From Methylosinus sporium (lineage in GTDB: Bacteria; Pseudomonadota; Alphaproteobacteria; Rhizobiales; Beijerinckiaceae), in contig NZ_PUIV01000010.1 in assembly GCF_003113265.1 (NCBI RefSeq), positions 1 to 64,000 of the forward strand: a stretch of DNA of 64,000 nucleotides. Reading direction: 5' to 3'. Positions 9,075 to 17,014 of the stretch are shown here, piece after piece. Within the stretch, counting starts at the first letter, position 1, and every line of letters starts with the position of its first letter. The translations under genes and the position numbers were made by a program. A model generated the notes under the pieces. That model saw nothing but the letters and a program-made list of their open reading frames with translations. It had not been told where the DNA came from and ran no database searches.

Positions 9075-9485
9075 CTAATCAGGCTTCGCTCCGACATCCA
9101 ACATATCGAGCACTGGGCATGGCGGGGCAGGATCGCCGGAACAACGGCCGATCGTCTCGCCGAGAATGTGCTCGAGCTTCGTGAGGTCGGCGAGCTTCGT
9201 CCGCACGTCGTCGAGATGGACCCTCGCAATTTCTCGAACTTCGGCGCAGGAAGCACGAGTCGGCTCGGCGAGAGCGAGAAGGGCGCGAATTTCCTCGATG
9301 CTGAAACCGAGCTCGCGGGCGCGGCGGATAAAGGCGAGCCTTCGAATATGCGCCGCGTCATAGGCGCGATGTCCGCTCGCTGTCCGTGCCGGCGGGAGCA
9401 TGAGATCGATACGCTCATAATAGCGCACGGTCTCGAGGTTGACGCCCGCCGCCGCCGCGAGCCGACCGATCGTCAATGGCCGCAT
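9075..9485 (-). CDS. merR: Mercury-responsive regulator MerR
   Basis: 136 residues with the N-terminal MerR winged helix (LTIGRLAAAAGVNLETVRYYER) and the dimerisation helix. Cysteines C80, C115 and C123 match the three Hg(II) ligands of MerR in position and context (ASCAEVREIA and RCSGDPAPPCPVLDML). The start at 9485 follows the family N-terminus. It is divergent from merT with the operator between them, as in classic mer operons. Confidence 0.92.
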   Translation of the reverse strand: MRPLTIGRLAAAAGVNLETVRYYERIDLMLPPARTASGHRAYDAAHIRRLAFIRRARELGFSIEEIRALLALAEPTRASCAEVREIARVHLDDVRTKLADLTKLEHILGETIGRCSGDPAPPCPVLDMLDVGAKPD

Positions 9486-9495
9486 GGAATTTCTC

Positions 9496-9526
9496 TTGCA
9501 CCCGTAGCCGCTACGGGTTGCAGGAT
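9496..9526 (+). promoter_or_regulatory. MerR-type promoter/operator for merT
   Basis: A perfect dyad ACCCGTAGCCGCTACGGGT (9500-9518) lies between a -35-like TTGCAC (9496-9501) and a -10-like CAGGAT (9521-9526). The spacer is 19 bp, the over-long spacing that MerR-family activators correct by untwisting DNA. The first half overlaps merR regulation on the other strand. Confidence 0.75.
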
Positions 9527-9553
9527 AGCCCAACCATGAAGGAAGGGCGAGCC

Positions 9554-9985
9554 ATGACCGTGGACGATGCTGCTGACGAGATGACTTCACCGTCAACCTC
9601 TCCTCCCGCCATGCCGGCCACTTCGAAGTGGCTCGCCTCATTGGGGCTCGTCGCGGGTCTCGGCGCTGTCGTCGCCTCCTCGTGCTGTGTCATTCCGCTC
9701 GGACTCGCCGCGGCAGGCGCGGGCGCGAGCGTTCTCGCCGGCATCGAGATGGTCGCCGAGTCGCGCGTCCCGTTTCTGGTCGTCAGCGCCTTGGCCATTG
9801 CCGGGGGATTGGGCGCTTGGTGGTGGAAGCGTCCGGCTCCTTGCGTTTCGCGTGTGGGCTGCGCCTCGCCGGAGCGATCCCGCGCGACGCTGGCGCTGCT
9901 GCTGCTCGCCTCTCTCATCGTGGCGCTGGCTGCGAGCTGGCGCCACATAGATCCTTTGCTGCTGAAGTTCTTCTGGGGGCGGTGA
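9554..9985 (+). CDS. merT: Mercuric ion transporter MerT
   Basis: 143 residues, three predicted membrane segments. The first carries the vicinal cysteine pair SSCCVIPLGL that accepts Hg(II), and a second cysteine pair (PCVSRVGC) lies in the loop after the second segment, as in MerT. The start at 9554 has an AAGGAAGGGCGA site upstream. It brings Hg(II) into the cell for reduction; however no merP or merA follows in this window. Confidence 0.88.
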   Translation: MTVDDAADEMTSPSTSPPAMPATSKWLASLGLVAGLGAVVASSCCVIPLGLAAAGAGASVLAGIEMVAESRVPFLVVSALAIAGGLGAWWWKRPAPCVSRVGCASPERSRATLALLLLASLIVALAASWRHIDPLLLKFFWGR

Positions 9986-10213
9986 ATGCAACTCGACTCG
10001 ACGATAACCTGCCCGATTTGCGGCGGTCAGGCGACTGAGACGATGCCGACCGACGCCTGCCAGTTCCTCTATGCGTGCAAGGGATGCGGGGCCGTGCTCA
10101 AGCCGAAGGCCGGGGATTGTTGTGTCTTCTGCTCTTACGGCGACGCGCCATGCCCGCCGATTCAGGAGGCGAACGCGCATGGTCGAGCCGCCGGATGTTG
10201 TTCCGGCGCATAG
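9986..10213 (+). CDS. GDCCVxC-domain small protein, mer-associated
   Basis: 75 residues with eleven cysteines: CPICGG, KGCG, the signature GDCCVFCSYG (about 43-52), CPP and a terminal CC. This is the GDCCVxC-domain family commonly found in mer loci; its role is not established, but thiol binding of mercury is a fair inference. The start codon abuts the merT stop (TGAATG), so the two are coupled. Confidence 0.85.
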   Translation: MQLDSTITCPICGGQATETMPTDACQFLYACKGCGAVLKPKAGDCCVFCSYGDAPCPPIQEANAHGRAAGCCSGA

Positions 10214-10337
10214 CGCCGCCGCCGTTCACATAATCGCGCACATTCGGAAGCGCGCAAGATTTTCACCGCTGGCGTGTCACGGAATCTCGAACCCACCCAA
10301 CACCGACGTTCATTCCGCCATCCACCCCACCTATCCC

Positions 10338-11219
10338 TCACGCAGCATTATTCACCGCCAGTTCCGTCGCCCCCTCCATCGTCGCAATATCGGCGAGACG
10401 GCTCTTCAGCGCCGCCCGGTCCAGCGACTCGAAGGGCAGATTGACGAAGGCCGTCAGCCTCGCGCCGAGGCGCCGATAGGCTTCCATGAAGGCGGCGCGT
10501 TTCTGCGCGTCGTCGCCCTTCGCCATCGCCGGATCGGCGACGCCCCAATGCGCCAGCAGCGCGTTGCGCGGCCAGGGGCCGCAGGGCTGCTCGCAAATGT
10601 CGTCACAGAGGGTGATGACAAAGTCCATTCGTGGCGCGTCGGGCTTCGTAAACTCCTTCCAGCTCTTGGAGCGAAACTCTCGCGTGTCGTAGCCGAGCGA
10701 CGACAGCAGTTCCACGCCGACCGGATCGGGCCGCTCGGCGGGCCTGCTGCCGGCCGAAAAAGCGCGGAAGCGGTCGCCGCCCTCGCGGTTCAGAATCGCC
10801 TCCGCCAGAATGGAGCGCGCGGCGTTGCCGGAGCAGAGAAACAAAACATTGCGGACCCGCTTGCTCGCCGATTTCGGACGCTTCTGCGGAAAGGCGGGCG
10901 CCGCGAGAGTGAGATCATCGAGCGATGCTCCGAGATCGGTCAGCATCGTCGTGAGCACATGGCCCAATTTGCTGGAATTGGCGGCGTAGATCACCGAACG
11001 CCCCTCGCGTCGTCCGAGGACGAGTCCGGCGCGTTCGAGATGGGCGATATGGGTCGAGAGCGTATTGTGCGGCACGGCCAGAAGGCGGGCGATGTCGCCC
11101 GCAGGCAGTCCATAGGGAAGATAGCGCAGCAGCAGACGATAGGCCTCGAGGCGCGTCGTCTGCGCCAAGGCCTCGAAAATACCGACGATCTCGGCTGCGG
11201 CGATCCGATCTTCCGTCAT
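10338..11219 (-). CDS. ArsR-ArsC fusion: arsenic repressor joined to phosphatase-fold arsenate reductase
   Basis: 293 residues. Residues about 1-105 are an ArsR-type winged helix (DIARLLAVPHNTLSTHIAHLERAGL); residues about 125-293 are an LMW-phosphatase-fold ArsC with the catalytic loop CSGNAARS (C-X5-R) and the later cysteine region CDDICEQPCG. Such fusions would combine sensing and reduction in one chain. An AAGGAGG site precedes the ATG. It may repress itself and the neighbouring arsC. Distinct from the glutaredoxin-type ArsC at 6845-7282. Confidence 0.9.
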   Translation of the reverse strand: MTEDRIAAAEIVGIFEALAQTTRLEAYRLLLRYLPYGLPAGDIARLLAVPHNTLSTHIAHLERAGLVLGRREGRSVIYAANSSKLGHVLTTMLTDLGASLDDLTLAAPAFPQKRPKSASKRVRNVLFLCSGNAARSILAEAILNREGGDRFRAFSAGSRPAERPDPVGVELLSSLGYDTREFRSKSWKEFTKPDAPRMDFVITLCDDICEQPCGPWPRNALLAHWGVADPAMAKGDDAQKRAAFMEAYRRLGARLTAFVNLPFESLDRAALKSRLADIATMEGATELAVNNAA

Positions 11220-11242
11220 TTGTCCCTCGCCTCCTTGGACCG

Positions 11243-11581
11243 TCAGCGGCCCTTTGGCGAGAATAGTCGAATTCTCGACGCGTCACTACCTGTCGACAAG
11301 CGGTCCTGGAGCGGATCGCATCGAGCGCCTGCCGGAGGCGGATCCGCGGCGGCCGTCGCGGCTGCGGCTTCCTCGGCCAGCTCGCGCGCCGCCTCACGGC
11401 AGGCGCGCCAGAGCCGCGAGGCTTCGCGGAAGGCTTCCTCATGCTCGAATCTCATCCCGCGCCACTGCTGCAGCTCGACGAGATGGGCGCGGGTCGCTTC
11501 GCCCGAATGCATGCGGACGACCCATGAAAGAGCCTCGCACAGCAACGGGTCCAAATCGGGAGTCGGATCGTCCGGTTCCAT
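11243..11581 (-). pseudogene. FecR N-terminal domain remnant (DUF4880-like)
   Basis: 112 residues. Residues about 10-65 match the FecR N-terminal pattern: EALSWVVRMHSGEAT, then a WRGM element, then AFREASRLWRA. The periplasmic FecR domain and membrane segment are missing, and the rest is low-complexity Ala/Glu. With the TonB-receptor fragment further upstream on the same strand, it looks like what is left of a fecR-tonB receptor locus. It may still be translated. Confidence 0.6.
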
Positions 11582-11642
11582 CAGATCGCAAGTCCGGCGT
11601 TTCGAGCATGACCCGAGCCATCCGCCTCCGAGCGCGACGCGC

Positions 11643-12158
11643 TCAGGGGGCGTCGACAGGCTTCGCCTTGCCGATCTCCTCGAGCCGCCTCTGCAAGGAG
11701 AGCTTGTCGAGGCCCTTCATCGGAAGGGAGGCGAAGATCGAGATGCGGTTGTTGAGCATACGGAACGCATCGGCGAAGGCCAGATGCTTCTCGATCTCGG
11801 TCCCTTCGACAGCGGCAGGGTCGGGCAAACCCCAATGCGCCGTCATCGGCTGGCCCGGCCAATAGGGGCACTCTTCCTTCGCGGCGTCGTCGCAGACGGT
11901 GAAGACGAAATCGAGCGGCGGAGCGCCGGGCTCGGCAAATTCGCTCCAGCTTTTGGAGCGATAACCATCCGCTTTGAAGCCGGACTTCTCCAACACCGCC
12001 ACCGTGTACGGATTGACCTCGCCTTTTGGCCTAGAGCCCGCGCTATAGGCTTTGAAGCGACCGGCGCCCACGCGATCGAGGATCGCCTCGGCGATGATCG
12101 AGCGCGCGGAATTGCCGGTGCAGAGAAAAAGCACATTATAGACCCTGTCTTCCATCAT
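11643..12158 (-). CDS. arsC: Arsenate reductase ArsC, low-molecular-weight phosphatase fold
   Basis: 171 residues with the catalytic P-loop CTGNSARS (C-X5-R, residues about 13-20) and the second cysteine site VCDDAAKEECPYWPG. It resembles the C-terminal half of the ArsR-ArsC fusion 0.4 kb away, so the two probably come from a duplication plus fusion. It reduces arsenate with thioredoxin or glutaredoxin help. Start at codon 1 or 2 (double Met). Confidence 0.92.
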   Translation of the reverse strand: MMEDRVYNVLFLCTGNSARSIIAEAILDRVGAGRFKAYSAGSRPKGEVNPYTVAVLEKSGFKADGYRSKSWSEFAEPGAPPLDFVFTVCDDAAKEECPYWPGQPMTAHWGLPDPAAVEGTEIEKHLAFADAFRMLNNRISIFASLPMKGLDKLSLQRRLEEIGKAKPVDAP

Positions 12159-12196
12159 TGGCGTCCCTCTGGGTGATGTTCCGTTATGTCTGGACC

Positions 12197-12212
12197 TATC
12201 GACATATCAATA
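12197..12212. promoter_or_regulatory. Candidate ArsR operator upstream of arsC
   Basis: TATCGACATATCAATA is an imperfect 16-bp dyad (TATnGA..TCnATA, six of eight positions paired) 39 bp upstream of the arsC start. Its TATTGA/TATCGA half sites look like operators of the ArsR group that controls LMW-type arsC genes. The ArsR-ArsC fusion is the obvious candidate to bind it. Inference. Confidence 0.4.
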
Positions 12213-12539
12213 TAGCGCTCGTCGCTTCTTCTGCAAAGCAGAGATCGGGCTTCGACGCCGATTTTTGACGCCGCGCCGCCGCCCTCGCGTCGAGCGCGCC
12301 TCCTTACCGCTCAGCGAAGGGGTAACTGCACAAAGGAATTGCGGCTCGCCCTCGCCGCCGCCGCAGCTGCGGCGCTGGCCGATTACCCCGGCATGGCGTT
12401 CACGCGCGACCAGATTTCGGATGTGGCCCATGCGGCGCGATATCGACAGCCACAGCCGCGACATTCGCGCGAAATTCGGCGCTCTCGCCTGCGACAATGC
12501 GATCGATACGGCGCGTGGCGTCGACTTCCGCATCGGTCG

Positions 12540-12925
12540 AGGGGGGCGCGTGATCGATCGAGCGCCGAATATGGAAGTCCCGCGCAGATTGCCGTAGTTG
12601 CGCGGACTGCCCGGCAGCTCGGCGCTGGCGATGGCGAGCTGCGTCGCGATGAGCGTCAGCGGATCGTAGGAGCTCGCGCCCTCCACGGTTCGCACGTCGT
12701 CATGCGTGTAATCGGCGATGACGCTCCAATTATCGTCTATGCGGCCTCTGAGATCGAATTCGAATCCCAGGCTGCGCGCCGTCATGCGAGAAAAGATCAC
12801 AGTCGGCGAAACGTCGTTCCGCAGGGCCTATTTGCGGGCGGTCGTCGAGGTCGACGACCACGTCATCCGCATTCACGGCTCGAAAACCAGCCTCGAACAG
12901 GCCGTCGTCTCCGGCGGAGAACAAA
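12540..12925 (-). pseudogene. Frameshifted fragment of a TonB-dependent receptor barrel
   Basis: One minus-strand frame (about 12600-12800) reads ARSLGFEFDLRGRIDDNWSV then IADYTHDDVRT, the repeated barrel-strand pattern near the C-terminus of siderophore receptors. The preceding strand (GLFEAGFRA, about 12850-12890) is in another frame, with a stop in between, so the gene is broken. The N-terminus is lost at tRNA-Glu and the C-terminus dissolves at about 12560. From there to 12213 I see only long open frames with no recognisable content. Confidence 0.6.
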
Positions 12926-12957
12926 TCGGCAATGGCGTTCGCGGTTTTATACGCAAA

Positions 12958-13033
12958 TGGCGCTCCCTAGGGGACTCGAACCCCTGTTTTCGCCGTGAGA
13001 GGGCGACGTCCTGGGCCACTAGACGAAGGGAGC
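12958..13033 (-). tRNA. tRNA-Glu (CTC)
   Basis: 76 nt including an encoded CCA. The acceptor stem GCTCCCT pairs with AGGGAGC, the T loop is GGTTCGAGTCC and the anticodon loop is CTCTCAC, giving anticodon CTC (GAG codons). The 3' end faces the metal-resistance region, where broken genes begin at once. Confidence 0.95.
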
Positions 13034-13114
13034 GGACGAGGGCGTCTATAGACTGCTCCGGTCGGTCGAGCAAGAGGTTATCCGAACGCGATTATCCGAA
13101 TGCCGTCGTATCGA

Positions 13115-13145
13115 CGCCGCCCCGCCGATGGCCGGCGGGGCGGCG
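13115..13145. terminator. Hairpin downstream of pepA
   Basis: A 12-bp G+C stem (CGCCGCCCCGCC with GGCGGGGCGGCG) ends 8 bp after the pepA stop in the direction of transcription. No clear T run follows on the minus strand, so it may be a terminator or an mRNA-stabilising hairpin. Confidence 0.6.
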
Positions 13146-13152
13146 GGCCGCT

Positions 13153-14712
13153 TCAGCCTTCGTAATAATCCTTCACCAGACGGTCCAGCAGCCGCACGCC
13201 CCAGCCGGACGCCCAGCTCTGGTTGATGTCCGAAGCCGGCGAGCCCATGCCCGTGCCGGCGATGTCGAGATGCGCCCAGGGCGTCTTGTCGACGAATCGC
13301 TCCAGAAATTGCGCCGCCGTGATCGAGCCGGCGTGACGGCCGCCCGTGTTCTTCATATCGGCGAATTTCGAATCGACCAGCTTGTCATAGGCCGGGCCCA
13401 TCGGCAGACGCCAGAGCTTCTCGCCGGTCGCCTTGCCGGCCTCGAGGATGCGGCCCGCCAGCTCGTCATTGTTGGAGAAGAGCCCGGCGTGCTCCTGCCC
13501 CAGCGCCACCAGAATGGCGCCGGTCAGCGTCGCCAGATCGATGATGAAGGCCGGCTTGTATGTCTCCTTCACATGCCAGAGCGCGTCGGCGAGCACGAGC
13601 CGGCCTTCCGCGTCGGTGTTGATGATCTCGATCGTCTGGCCGGAGAGCGAGGTGACGATGTCGCCCGGCCGCTGCGCCTCGCCCGAAGGCATGTTCTCGA
13701 CGAGGCCGAGCACGCCGATCACATTGGCCTTGGCCTTGCGCATCGCCAGCGCATGGAGAAGCCCGGTCACGGCGGCGGCGCCGGCCATGTCGCCCTTCAT
13801 ATCCTCCATGCTGGCCGCCGGCTTTATGGAGATGCCGCCGGTGTCGAAGCAGACGCCCTTGCCCACGAAGGCGATGGGCTGCGCGCCGGGGGCGCCGCCG
13901 TTCCAGCGCAGAATCACGACGCGGCTCGGATGGACCGAGCCCTGGCCGACGCCGAGAAGCGCGCGGAAGCCGAGCGATTCCAGCGCCGGAACGTCGAGAA
14001 TCTCCACCTCCACGCCGAGCGCCGCGAGCTTGGCGGCGCGGCGGGCGAACTCCTCGGGATAGAGGACATTGGCGGGTTCGTTGACGAGATCGCGGGCGAT
14101 GACGACGCCCTCCGCGAGGCCGAGCGACTGCCCGACCGCGCCGCGCGCGGCGTCGGGGTCGGCGACCGCCAGAGCGATGTCGCTCGCGCCCTCGCGCTCG
14201 GAATCGTCTTTCTTCTTCTTGGTGCGGTAGAGGTCGAATTTATAGGCGCGCAGCTCGGCGCCGAGCGCGAATTGGCCGGCCGCGGCGGCGGGATCGGCCG
14301 GCGCCTCGGGCGGATCGAAGACGACGAGCGCAGTCTGGCCCTGGCCGAGCTTGGCCGCCGTCTGGCCGCCGAGGCCGAGGAAATCGTCGAAAATCTCCGC
14401 CCTGTCGGAGCCTTCGCCCTCCGCGGCGGAGCCGACGCCGATGACGAGCAGACGGCCGACCGACGGTAGCCCCTGAGGCGCATAGAGATCGAGCGAAGTT
14501 CCGCGTTTGCCGGTGAATTTCGCGGCGGCGGCGGCGCGGGTCACTTGCGGGAGCGCCTCTTTGAGAATCGTCTCCGATTCGGAGCCGAAACGGAGCTTGG
14601 CGCCGGCGAAGGCGATGAGGACGAGAGGTCTGCCGCCGGCCTCTGGAGACGCCGCGAGACGCCGCTCCGCCTCGCCGAAAGACACGGTCTCGATTTTCAC
14701 ATAGGCGGACAT
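13153..14712 (-). CDS. pepA: Leucyl aminopeptidase, M17 family
   Basis: 519 residues, normal length. The C-terminal catalytic domain has the metal-binding [14 protein letters not shown] (about 282-295) and the family signature NTDAEGRL (about 363-370). The start at 14712 is chosen because GAGAGG precedes it at good spacing. PepA removes N-terminal residues from peptides and in some bacteria also binds DNA at cer-type sites. Divergent from the MFS gene. Confidence 0.95.
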   Translation of the reverse strand: MSAYVKIETVSFGEAERRLAASPEAGGRPLVLIAFAGAKLRFGSESETILKEALPQVTRAAAAAKFTGKRGTSLDLYAPQGLPSVGRLLVIGVGSAAEGEGSDRAEIFDDFLGLGGQTAAKLGQGQTALVVFDPPEAPADPAAAAGQFALGAELRAYKFDLYRTKKKKDDSEREGASDIALAVADPDAARGAVGQSLGLAEGVVIARDLVNEPANVLYPEEFARRAAKLAALGVEVEILDVPALESLGFRALLGVGQGSVHPSRVVILRWNGGAPGAQPIAFVGKGVCFDTGGISIKPAASMEDMKGDMAGAAAVTGLLHALAMRKAKANVIGVLGLVENMPSGEAQRPGDIVTSLSGQTIEIINTDAEGRLVLADALWHVKETYKPAFIIDLATLTGAILVALGQEHAGLFSNNDELAGRILEAGKATGEKLWRLPMGPAYDKLVDSKFADMKNTGGRHAGSITAAQFLERFVDKTPWAHLDIAGTGMGSPASDINQSWASGWGVRLLDRLVKDYYEG

Positions 14713-14940
14713 TTTTGAACCTCTCATAGGGAAAACAGGCGTTTGCCGCGGCCACGCGGCAGTGTTGACGCACTATCGTCCCGACGCCGCCAAGGGTCAA
14801 CGCTCGTCGCGCCGGACAGGAGCGGGAACGGCGCTCCGCCGGCGCGGCAATGTCGTTCTCTTGTGGACGGCGCGGGCTTTGCTTCTTATGTGTCGCAGCC
14901 TCGGGCGGCGCGCGCCGCCCGAGGAAGAAAGGTCGCATCC

Positions 14941-16149
14941 TTGAGCCGATCCATCGCCGCCCGGCCGGAGGCCGGCGCGCCCGCATTTTCCGTGCTGGGC
15001 GCGATCAGCTTCTGCCATTTCCTGAACGATATGATGCAGTCGCTGCTGCCCGCGGTCTATCCGCTGCTGAAAGGCGGGTTCGATCTCGATTTCGGGCAGA
15101 TCGGCCTGCTGAGCTTCACCTATCAGGTCACCGCATCTCTGCTGCAGCCGCTGGTCGGCCTCTACACCGACCGCCGCCCGCAAGCCTATTCGCTGGTCGT
15201 CGGCATGGGCTCGACCTTGTGCGGGCTGCTGGCGCTCGCCTTCGCGCCCAGCTATCCGGCGCTGCTGGCGGCGGCGATGCTGCTCGGAATCGGCTCCTCC
15301 ATCTTCCATCCCGAATCCTCGCGCATCGCCCGCATCGCCTCGGGAGGCGCGCATGGCCTCGCCCAATCGCTGTTCCAGGTCGGCGGCAATTTCGGCTCGT
15401 CGCTCGGGCCGCTGCTCGCCGCCTTCTTCATTTTGCCGCGCGGGCAGGCCAGCCTCGCCTGGTTCGCGCTCGTCGCGCTCGGCGGCATGGGCGTGGTGAC
15501 GGCGCTCGGCCATTGGTTCCGCAGCAATGGCCATGCGCGGGCGCCGTCCCGCATCGCTCCGCCTGTGGACACGGGCCTTTCCCTCGGCCAGCGGCGCCGC
15601 GCGCTCGCGGTGCTCGTCGCGCTGATGTTCTCGAAATTCGTCTATCTGGCCGCGCTCGGCAATTATTATGTCTTCTATCTGATGAGCCGCTTCGGCTCGA
15701 CGCAGGAGGATGCGCAAATCTATTTGTTCGTTTTCCTCGCCACTTCCGCCGGCGGCACGGTCATCGGCGGCGCGCTCGGCGATCGGCTCGGCCGCAAGCG
15801 CGTGATCTGGGCGTCGATCCTCGGCGTGCTGCCCTTCACGCTCGCTCTGCCCTATGTCGGCCTTCCAGCGACGATCGGCCTCAGTGCGATCATCGGCTTC
15901 ATGCTGTCCTCGGCCTTTCCGGCGATCCTCGTCTATGCGCAGGAGTTGACCCCCAATCGCATCGGCGCGGTCTCCGGCCTGTTCTTCGGCTTCGCCTTCG
16001 GCATGAGCGGCGTCGGCGCGGCGGCGCTGGGCGAATTGGCCGATCGGACGAGCATAGAATTCGTCTACCTTCTCTGCTCCTTCCTGCCGCTGATCGGATT
16101 GCTCGCCGTCTTCCTGCCCTCGGGCGACGCGGCGTCTCGCCGATCCTAG
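14941..16149 (+). CDS. fsr: MFS efflux pump of the fosmidomycin-resistance (Fsr) type
   Basis: 402 residues, twelve membrane segments, with the Fsr-like N-terminus FCHFLNDMMQSLLPAVYPLLK and the MFS loop motif DRLGRKR about residue 280. The TTG start at 14941 follows AGGAAGAAAGG and precedes the family start; ATG codons further upstream have no family match. Fsr exports fosmidomycin in E. coli; here the drug is unknown. Confidence 0.85.
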   Translation: MSRSIAARPEAGAPAFSVLGAISFCHFLNDMMQSLLPAVYPLLKGGFDLDFGQIGLLSFTYQVTASLLQPLVGLYTDRRPQAYSLVVGMGSTLCGLLALAFAPSYPALLAAAMLLGIGSSIFHPESSRIARIASGGAHGLAQSLFQVGGNFGSSLGPLLAAFFILPRGQASLAWFALVALGGMGVVTALGHWFRSNGHARAPSRIAPPVDTGLSLGQRRRALAVLVALMFSKFVYLAALGNYYVFYLMSRFGSTQEDAQIYLFVFLATSAGGTVIGGALGDRLGRKRVIWASILGVLPFTLALPYVGLPATIGLSAIIGFMLSSAFPAILVYAQELTPNRIGAVSGLFFGFAFGMSGVGAAALGELADRTSIEFVYLLCSFLPLIGLLAVFLPSGDAASRRS

Positions 16150-16159
16150 CGAAACGATT

Positions 16160-16237
16160 CTAGAGTGGTTTTCGAGTGGGAATCGGTTCGCGTGAAGAAA
16201 ACCGACCGAACAAGGATATTCAGAGTCATTCCGGTCG
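16160..16237. repeat. Dispersed intergenic repeat, copy 1
   Basis: The stretch starting TAGAGTGGTTTTCGAGTGGG and running through GGTTCGCGTGAAGAAAAC and AACAAGGA to AGAGTCATTCCGG matches a second copy at 18714-18822. Copy 1 lacks the full 3' hairpin and runs about 12 bases into the 3' end of the NYN gene, supplying its stop codon. Confidence 0.75.
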
Positions 16238-16801
16238 CGGCGGCGATCGTCGACCGACCGTTTCGAACGGCGCGCGACGAATCTCGTCGGCGAGGTCGGC
16301 GAGATCGATGAATTCATCGGCCTGACGCCGCAAATCTTCCGCGATGATCGGCGGCCGCGTTCGGATCGTCGAAGCGACGGATACGCGCACGCCTTTGCGC
16401 TGGACCGCCTCAATGAGCGGTCGGAAAGCGCCATTGCCGGAAACCAATGTCATCGCCTCGACATGCTCCGCCATCGCCAGAGCGGCGACCGCGAGATCGA
16501 CGTCTATGCTGCCTATGTTTCTGCGGCGACCGAAGACGTCGACCGATTGCGCGACCGGCTTGGCGACGACGACATATCCATTATAGGCGAGCCAATCGGT
16601 CAGCCGGCTCGCGCTCCCGTCGGATTGCGCCTCTGTCGACGCCGCATAATAGAAGACCTTCGCCGCAGGCGAACCGCCGCGCAACAGGCGCAGCAGACGC
16701 GCATAGTCGAGATCGATGCCGAGACATCCGACGGCGAAATGCAGATTGGCGCCGTCGATGAATATCGCGCTTCGATCGCAAGATCGCATTTTCTCTCTCA
16801 T
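16226..16801 (-). CDS. NYN-domain (LabA/DUF88) putative ribonuclease
   Basis: 191 residues. The NYN/PIN-like fold is seen in FIDGANLHFAV (D13-like acidic residue near the N-terminus), then SIDVDLAVAAL (about 98-108, two Asp) and LVSGNGAFRPLI (about 119-130), where most relatives have SGDGDF; the second acidic residue is Asn here. LabA-type proteins are predicted RNases. It is the last of three minus-strand genes after the glycosyltransferase and the small membrane protein. Confidence 0.85.
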   Translation of the reverse strand: MREKMRSCDRSAIFIDGANLHFAVGCLGIDLDYARLLRLLRGGSPAAKVFYYAASTEAQSDGSASRLTDWLAYNGYVVVAKPVAQSVDVFGRRRNIGSIDVDLAVAALAMAEHVEAMTLVSGNGAFRPLIEAVQRKGVRVSVASTIRTRPPIIAEDLRRQADEFIDLADLADEIRRAPFETVGRRSPPRPE

Positions 16802-16846
16802 ATTCGCAAAGCGCGTCGGGCGCCGCCGGCCACTCGAACGGCGGCG

Positions 16847-16990
16847 TCAAAACAGCTCGAAGATCAGAATTCCGAGCATCGCCACGAAACCCACGAGATC
16901 GACGATGACGAGTCCATTGCCCAAGAATCGGAGAATTTCGGCGGCCGTTTCGATATGCGGCTGGATCATCATGATCACGGACAGATTCAT
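16847..16990 (-). CDS. Small single-pass membrane protein (47 aa)
   Basis: 47 codons starting MNLSVIMMIQPHIETAAEIL, with one hydrophobic segment (VIVDLVGFVAMLGILIFELF) at the C-terminus. GAGAGGAG sits 8 bases before the ATG. It lies 24 bp after the glycosyltransferase stop and 45 bp before the NYN gene, so the three probably share a transcript. No family recognised. Confidence 0.55.
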   Translation of the reverse strand: MNLSVIMMIQPHIETAAEILRFLGNGLVIVDLVGFVAMLGILIFELF

Positions 16991-17014
16991 GGAGGCTCCT
17001 CTCGTGGCGCAGTC

